NCBI RefSeq assembly: GCF_004785955.1
Contig: NZ_SJER01000005.1
Span: 124,001 to 188,000 of the forward strand
Length of the DNA stretch: 64,000 nucleotides
Source of the DNA: Halostella litorea
GTDB lineage: Archaea > Halobacteriota > Halobacteria > Halobacteriales > Natronoarchaeaceae
Reading direction: 5' to 3'
Shown here piece by piece: positions 59,769 to 64,000 of the stretch. Every line of letters begins with the position of its first letter. Within the stretch, counting starts at the first letter, position 1. The notes beneath the pieces were generated by a model, which did not search any database, had not been told where the DNA came from, and worked only from the letters and a program-made list of their open reading frames with translations. A program made the position numbers and the translations under genes.

Positions 59769-60626
59769 ATGAAACGACGAACGTACCTCGCGGGCGTCGC
59801 GGCGGCGGGCGCGCTGGCCGGGTGCCTCGGGAACGGGGGCGGCGACGGATCCGACGGGGCGACCGACGGCGACGGGTCGTCGACCGACCTCGAAACCACG
59901 GCGTCGGCCGAGTACGAGACCAACGGCGAGTTCCCGCCGGACGGAGATTCGGCCGACGGCTACCCCCCTGAGTTCGACGAGGTCCCCGACCAGCGGGAGA
60001 TCGACACGTCCGCGTTCGAGACGGTGACCCAGGACGGCGTCGAGGTGCCGCTCGCGCCCGCGGACGCGGTCCACTACTGGTACCGCCGCGGCGAGGCCCG
60101 CATAGCCGACGCCCGCGGCCGGGAGCAGTACGACACCTCCCACGTGTTCGGCGCGGTGCTCAGCCCGGCGGGGCGGGGCGGCAGCGACGGCGACCCCGTC
60201 GTCGAGTGGCCCCAGGACGACCGGATCGTCTGCTACTGTGGGTGCCCGCACCACCTCTCGTCGATCCGCGCGGCGTCGCTCATCGACGCCGGCTACGAGA
60301 ACGTGTACGTCATCGACGAGGGGTTCTGGGAGTGGCACGCACAGGACTACCCCATGGCCGGCACCGACCTGTCGGTCTCGCCGTACGGACACGTCGTCCG
60401 CGGGCGGGCCGACCCGGGCTTCGCGGGCGAGACGGCGTGGGCGCGCCACGAGCCCTCGGGCCAGCGGGAGGCAACGACCATCGGCGACGACGGCGGGTAC
60501 AGCATGACGCTGCGCTTCGTCGACGTCGACCGCGACTCGCCGATCCGCGTCGAGACGCCCGGCTACGAGGTCGAAGCGCCGCTCGGCCGACTCGTCGACA
60601 CGACCGTCACCGCCGACCTGGGCTGA
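59769..60626 (+). CDS. exported rhodanese-domain lipoprotein
   Basis: This 285-residue lipoprotein has signal MKRRTYLAGVAAAGALAGC. A rhodanese domain at about 90-200 has RIADARGREQYDTSHVFGAVLSP and the active-site loop VCYCGCPHHLSSIRAASLIDAGYENVYVIDEGFWEW, with the catalytic Cys in CYCGC. A C-terminal beta domain (AWARHEPSGQREATTIGDDGGYSMTLRFVDVD) looks carboxypeptidase-regulatory-like. It may handle sulfane sulfur or thiol redox outside the cell next to the DyP-like protein. Confidence 0.82.
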   Translation: MKRRTYLAGVAAAGALAGCLGNGGGDGSDGATDGDGSSTDLETTASAEYETNGEFPPDGDSADGYPPEFDEVPDQREIDTSAFETVTQDGVEVPLAPADAVHYWYRRGEARIADARGREQYDTSHVFGAVLSPAGRGGSDGDPVVEWPQDDRIVCYCGCPHHLSSIRAASLIDAGYENVYVIDEGFWEWHAQDYPMAGTDLSVSPYGHVVRGRADPGFAGETAWARHEPSGQREATTIGDDGGYSMTLRFVDVDRDSPIRVETPGYEVEAPLGRLVDTTVTADLG

Positions 60627-60699
60627 GCCGACCGTCCGCCGCTCACGCCGCCAGGGGGCGACGCAAACCTTTTTCGTAGGGGATGAGTTGCGTTTATCA

Positions 60700-61512
60700 A
60701 TGGCGGAGGCAAGCGAGTTGTTCGCGGAGCTGGTGCCCGACGTCGACGCGATCCTGTTGTTCTCGCCCAGCGGCTCCTACTACGAGGGCGTGGCCGCCGA
60801 CGCCGAGGACCCGATAATCGTCGTCGCCGGGGAGAACGACGTCGGGGCCGACGAGTTCGTCGAACTCCCGCTGAAGTTCGACGACGTCGCCGACCGGATA
60901 CGCTTCGGGATCGAGGGGGCGGTCGACGAGGGGTACATCGGGGACGGGGACGTCCTCGCCTGCGCCGTCGAGATGTTCGGCGACGGGATAGACACCGTCA
61001 GCCGGGTCCGCGTCGACGAGTCCATGGAGTCGGGGATCTACGGCCTGTTCTCGGACTCCCGGGCCGACCCCGACGTCATCCGGGCGGTGCTCGAACTGGT
61101 GATCGAACTGGGGAAGAAGGGCCAGAAGGGCAAGCCCGTCGGCGCGCTGTTCGTCGTCGGCGACGCCGGGAAGGTGATGAACAAGTCCCGGCCGCTCTCG
61201 TACAACCCCTTCGAGAAGTCCCACGTCCACGTCGGCGACCCCATCGTCAACGTGATGCTGAAGGAGTTCTCCCGGCTCGACGGCGCGTTCGTCATCAGCG
61301 ACTCCGGGAAGATCGTGTCGGCGTACCGCTACCTCGAACCGTCCGCCGAGGGCGTCGACATCCCGAAGGGGCTGGGCACCCGACACATGGCGGCGGGCGC
61401 GGTCACCCGGGACACGAACGCCACGGCCATCGTGTTGAGCGAGAGCGACGGGCTCGTGCGGGCGTTCAAGGCGGGCGAACTGGTGCTCGAACTGGACCCG
61501 GAGGATTACTGA
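60700..61512 (+). CDS. dacZ: diadenylate cyclase DacZ
   Basis: This 270-residue protein has an N-terminal regulatory pyruvate-kinase-like region and the DAC domain. The DGA motif lies in RLDGAFVISDSGKIVSAYRYL and the RHR-type loop in GLGTRHMAAGAVTRDTNATAIVLSES. It makes c-di-AMP from ATP; in Haloferax DacZ is essential and linked to osmoregulation. ATG 60700 has a T-rich TATA-like stretch about 30 bases upstream. The stop TGA overlaps the next ATG (TGATG), coupling it to an ion channel. Confidence 0.9.
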   Translation: MAEASELFAELVPDVDAILLFSPSGSYYEGVAADAEDPIIVVAGENDVGADEFVELPLKFDDVADRIRFGIEGAVDEGYIGDGDVLACAVEMFGDGIDTVSRVRVDESMESGIYGLFSDSRADPDVIRAVLELVIELGKKGQKGKPVGALFVVGDAGKVMNKSRPLSYNPFEKSHVHVGDPIVNVMLKEFSRLDGAFVISDSGKIVSAYRYLEPSAEGVDIPKGLGTRHMAAGAVTRDTNATAIVLSESDGLVRAFKAGELVLELDPEDY

Positions 61513-62279
61513 TGGTCGAGTGGAGCCTCGTCACCGGGCAGCCGGCGGCGCTGGCCGCGGCGGTGCTCGCGGTGGGGATCCTGCTCGGCTACGTCGTCGG
61601 GAAGCTCAACAAGCGGCTGCTGACGGCCGCCGGCGTCCCGGACGCGGTCGAGGGGACGCCGTTCGAGCGGACCGCCCGGAGCCTCGGCACGTCGACGGTC
61701 ACCATCGTCGCGCGGCTCTCCTCGTGGTTCGTGTACGGCGTCGCCCTGCTGACGGCCGTCCACATCGCCCAGCTGTTCAGCGCCGAGCGGTTCTGGCTCC
61801 GGGTCACCGAGTTCGTCCCCCGACTGTTCGTCGCCGCGCTCGTGCTCGTCGTCGGCTTCGTCGTCGCCGACAAGGCCGAACTGATGGCCAGCGAGCGGCT
61901 CCGCGGGGTCAAGCTCCCCGAGGTGGGGATCCTGCCGCGGGTGATCAAGTACAGCGTCCTCTACATCGCGTCGCTGGTCGCGCTGGACCAGATCGGCGTC
62001 AACACCGACGCGCTCATCGTTCTGCTCGCGGTGTACGCCTTCGCCCTGGTCTTTCTCGGCGGCCTCGCGTTCAAGGACTTCCTCGCCTCGGGCGCGGCCG
62101 GGGTCTACCTCCTCCTCAACCAGCCGTACAGCATCGGCGACGACGTGCGGATCGGCGACCACGAGGGGATCGTCCAGGAGGTCGACGTGTTCGTCACCCA
62201 CATCGAGAACGACGAGGAGGAGTTCATCGTCCCGAACAGCCGCGTGCTGGAAAACGGGATCGTCCGGATGCGGGAGTAG
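61512..62279 (+). CDS. MscS-like mechanosensitive channel
   Basis: This 255-residue protein has four hydrophobic segments (ALAAAVLAVGILLGYVVG, TVTIVARLSSWFVYGVALL, LFVAALVLVVGFVVAD, SVLYIASLVALDQIGVN). The pore-lining TM3-like helix is rich in Gly/Ala (LVFLGGLAFKDFLASGAAGVYLLL). The beta domain has PYSIGDDVRIGDHEGIVQEVDVFVTHI and ends NSRVLENGIVRM. The cytoplasmic alpha/beta vestibule of canonical MscS is short or missing. It is translationally coupled to dacZ. Confidence 0.85.
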   Translation: MVEWSLVTGQPAALAAAVLAVGILLGYVVGKLNKRLLTAAGVPDAVEGTPFERTARSLGTSTVTIVARLSSWFVYGVALLTAVHIAQLFSAERFWLRVTEFVPRLFVAALVLVVGFVVADKAELMASERLRGVKLPEVGILPRVIKYSVLYIASLVALDQIGVNTDALIVLLAVYAFALVFLGGLAFKDFLASGAAGVYLLLNQPYSIGDDVRIGDHEGIVQEVDVFVTHIENDEEEFIVPNSRVLENGIVRMRE

Positions 62280-62349
62280 CGCGAGCGCCGGCGCGAGTTC
62301 GCTTGCCGCGAAGTGACCGGAGCGGCCGTACGCCCGGCAACGGGCCCGG

Positions 62350-63192
62350 TCAGACCACGACCTCGCCGTCGGCGACGAGGTCCCGCTTCACGCGCTCGAA
62401 CTCGGGGCCCGCCGGGACGAGGCCGGGCGTCGCGGCGTCGTCGTCGAACCGGTCCGGGTCCGGGTCGACGGAGTCGAGTACCTCGGCGAACGTCGGTCCC
62501 GACCGCCCGGTGATGTGGACGAACCCCCCGTATCGACGCCGCTCGAACGGCGTCGTATCCGGGTCCGGGAACGCCTCCCTGATGTGGTCGACGTTCCCGC
62601 GGACGTACGCCGCGGCCTCGTGCTGGGAGTACTGGCAGTCCGCGTAGTACTGTTCCCGAGCGGCGTCGTCGAGTTCCGCCCCGCCGTGCTTCGAGGACTC
62701 GTATCGAACCCCCTCCGGGCCGACGTCGCCGTCGAGGAAGGTCAGGTTCACGGTGAAACAGTCGGGATAGCGCAGGATCACCAGACAGAAGACGTCCTCC
62801 CCGACGGTGTAGCGCTCCTGCAAGCGGTAGTAACACTCCAGATAGTACGCCGCGAGCGCCCCGACCCAGTCGTCCCGGTCGCCGTCGATGTAGGCGGTCG
62901 CGACGTCGTAGTAGTCCTCGCCGGCGACCTGTCGCAGGCGGTGTTCGAAGCTCCGGCGCATGTCGTCCAGTTCGTCCTCGTACACCTCCGTCAGCGGGAC
63001 GTTCGGGTCGTCGAGCAATTCGCTCTTTCGCTCGCCGGCGGCCGCGATCCGCATCATGTTCTCGTGGAGGGACCGTTCGGCCTCGGCGTCCGGCAGCGGG
63101 ATCCGGACCGCCCGGCCGTACAGAACCTCGGACCCGGTGTGCATGCGCTCGCGGCCGGTTTCCATGGCGTGTGGCTGATCGCAGACCGACAT
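62350..63192 (-). CDS. conserved hypothetical protein
   Basis: This 280-residue soluble protein starts MSVCDQPHAMETGRERM. Its helical parts include RMMRIAAAGERKSELL-like segments, YEDELDDMRRSFEHRLRQVAGEDYYDVATAYIDGDRDDWVGALAAYYLECYYRLQERY. It has a C-terminal segment YGGFVHITGRSGPTFAEVLDSVD. No catalytic motif is clear. ATG 63192 is preferred because ACCATTAATG lies across it; ATG 63165 is also possible. The long upstream frame to 63648 is antisense to the acyltransferase and rejected. Confidence 0.6.
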   Translation of the reverse strand: MSVCDQPHAMETGRERMHTGSEVLYGRAVRIPLPDAEAERSLHENMMRIAAAGERKSELLDDPNVPLTEVYEDELDDMRRSFEHRLRQVAGEDYYDVATAYIDGDRDDWVGALAAYYLECYYRLQERYTVGEDVFCLVILRYPDCFTVNLTFLDGDVGPEGVRYESSKHGGAELDDAAREQYYADCQYSQHEAAAYVRGNVDHIREAFPDPDTTPFERRRYGGFVHITGRSGPTFAEVLDSVDPDPDRFDDDAATPGLVPAGPEFERVKRDLVADGEVVV

Positions 63193-63302
63193 TAATGGTT
63201 TGGTAGATACGTCCCCCGCGTGCCGGCCCGACGTGGGAGTTCGGCCGTCGCTCCGGGGGTGTCGCGCCGGAGAACGGGGGACGCCGGACCGTGGCCGCAG
63301 TG

Positions 63303-63824
63303 CTACGAGTCGGCCGACATCGGACGCGCTGGGACGCCGGCGACCGTCTCGCCCGGCGGCACGTCCTCCGTGACCAGCGAGTTCGCGGCGACGCTCGCGC
63401 CCTCGCCGATCCGGACGCCGGGCAGGACGACCGCGCCCGCGCCGATCATCGCCCGCTCGCCGACGACCACCTCGCCGGTGCGGTACTCGTCCTGCAGGAA
63501 CTCGTGGCACAGGAGCGTCGCGTCGTAGCCGACGATGGCGTGGTCCTCGACGGTGATCAGTTCCGGCCAGAACACGTCCGGCGTCGACTCCAGCCCCCAC
63601 GAGACGCCCGCGCCCAGCGTGACGCCGATCCGCCGCAGGAGCCAGCACTTCAGGCGGAGGCTCGGGGAGACGCGGGCGAGGACGATGACGACGTAGTTCA
63701 GCGCGACCCGCAGGGGGTGTTTGGCGTCGGGCCAGTGCCGGAGGGAGTTGGCCGCGCCCGGCGTGGGGTGGGCGGCGACGCGGTCGTGGCGGGAGCCGTC
63801 GGCCGGCGGGTCGTCGTCTGTCAC
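63303..63824 (-). CDS. hexapeptide-repeat acyltransferase
   Basis: This 173-residue left-handed beta-helix protein has an N-terminal helix (LNYVVIVLARVSPSLRLKCWLLRRIGV). The hexad repeats VTLGAGVSWGLESTP, ITVEDHAIVGYDATLLCHEFLQDEYRTGEVVVGERAMIGAGAVVLPGVRIGEGASVAANSLVTEDVPPGETVAGVPA follow, including the catalytic-type His in CHEF. It is related to the LbH acetyltransferases of polysaccharide and amino-sugar metabolism. Acceptor unknown. Confidence 0.87.
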   Translation of the reverse strand: MTDDDPPADGSRHDRVAAHPTPGAANSLRHWPDAKHPLRVALNYVVIVLARVSPSLRLKCWLLRRIGVTLGAGVSWGLESTPDVFWPELITVEDHAIVGYDATLLCHEFLQDEYRTGEVVVGERAMIGAGAVVLPGVRIGEGASVAANSLVTEDVPPGETVAGVPARPMSADS

Positions 63825-63875
63825 GGCACGGCGTTCGGGGCGGGAGCTAATAAACGCTCCCGGCGCGGGGCGCGC

Positions 63876-64000
63876 TCAGTTCCCGCGCAGTTCGTCCACG
63901 TGGTCGATCCGCGACTGGACGAGGTCGGGCTTGCCGATGTCGTGGCGGACGCGCAGGCCCTCCTCGCCGGCGAGCGCGAGCGCCGCCTCCGCGGTCTCCT
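63876..64000 (-). CDS. purD: 3' end of phosphoribosylamine-glycine ligase (probable)
   Basis: Reading the minus strand to the stop at 63876-63878 gives about 41 codons ending EEGLRVRHDIGKPDLVQSRIDHVDELRGN. The RHDIG...RIDH..ELRG ending resembles haloarchaeal PurD, which joins glycine to phosphoribosylamine in purine synthesis. The rest of the gene lies beyond the window. Confidence 0.55.
   Translation of the reverse strand, partial: ETAEAALALAGEEGLRVRHDIGKPDLVQSRIDHVDELRGN

Overview
The window is chromosomal DNA from a halophilic archaeon (class Halobacteria). Base composition is very GC-rich, proteins are strongly acidic, and many start codons sit about 25-35 bases behind a TATA-like box, as in leaderless haloarchaeal genes. 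Exported proteins carry twin-arginine signals plus a lipobox. The gene set is archaeal or haloarchaeal: NOP5/fibrillarin, a TFB-like protein, HerA-type ATPase, DacZ, GshA, UPF0058, an RNA polymerase epsilon-like protein and PhaEC-type polyester synthase.

Layout. 1-15.8 kb holds housekeeping and small-molecule genes: kynureninase, cysS, a blue copper protein, cbiX and a DR2241-like Fe-S protein (cobalt/siroheme side), two paralogous LolA-like exported proteins, a Trm112-like protein, truncated hemoglobin, purA and an aldo/keto reductase. 16-21.7 kb holds a small regulator, a 923-residue low-complexity/coiled-coil protein and a TrkA/RCK channel. 21.9-30 kb is a surface-glycosylation and iron-uptake block: a GT2 enzyme, then a compact minus-strand set (UDP-arabinopyranose-mutase/RGP-like protein, iron ABC transporter, membrane glycosyltransferase). 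Two identical-arm palindromes (TTTAGGC-N2-GCCTAAA) sit at its two likely promoters. 30-36.4 kb is a polyhydroxyalkanoate (PHA) locus: MaoC/PhaJ-like hydratase, phaR, phaP, phaE, phaC, ketoacyl reductase, and a two-part thiolase (catalytic-type subunit plus OB-fold/Zn-ribbon partner). 36.4-46.6 kb holds a cold-shock protein, HerA-like ATPase, NOP5-fibrillarin, RNA polymerase epsilon-like protein, gshA behind tandem promoter-like repeats, and coaD.

46.7-53.4 kb is an integrated element in a tRNA-Leu(UAG) gene. It is bounded by a 54-bp copy of the tRNA 3' end and is clearly less GC-rich. It carries a tyrosine integrase, a type IIG-like restriction-modification gene that appears split by a one-base frameshift, a small HTH protein, and a SWIM zinc-finger protein with a hairpin leader. 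The two att copies differ at exactly two positions, which form one base pair of the tRNA variable arm, so the change is compensatory.

53.5-64 kb resumes host sequence: a lipoprotein, a histidine kinase, a second probable iron/heme locus of exported proteins (P19/Tp34-like, CTERM-like protein, DyP-like, rhodanese), dacZ coupled to an MscS-like channel, an acyltransferase, and the 3' end of a probable purD. All product names rest on reading motifs by eye; no database search was run.
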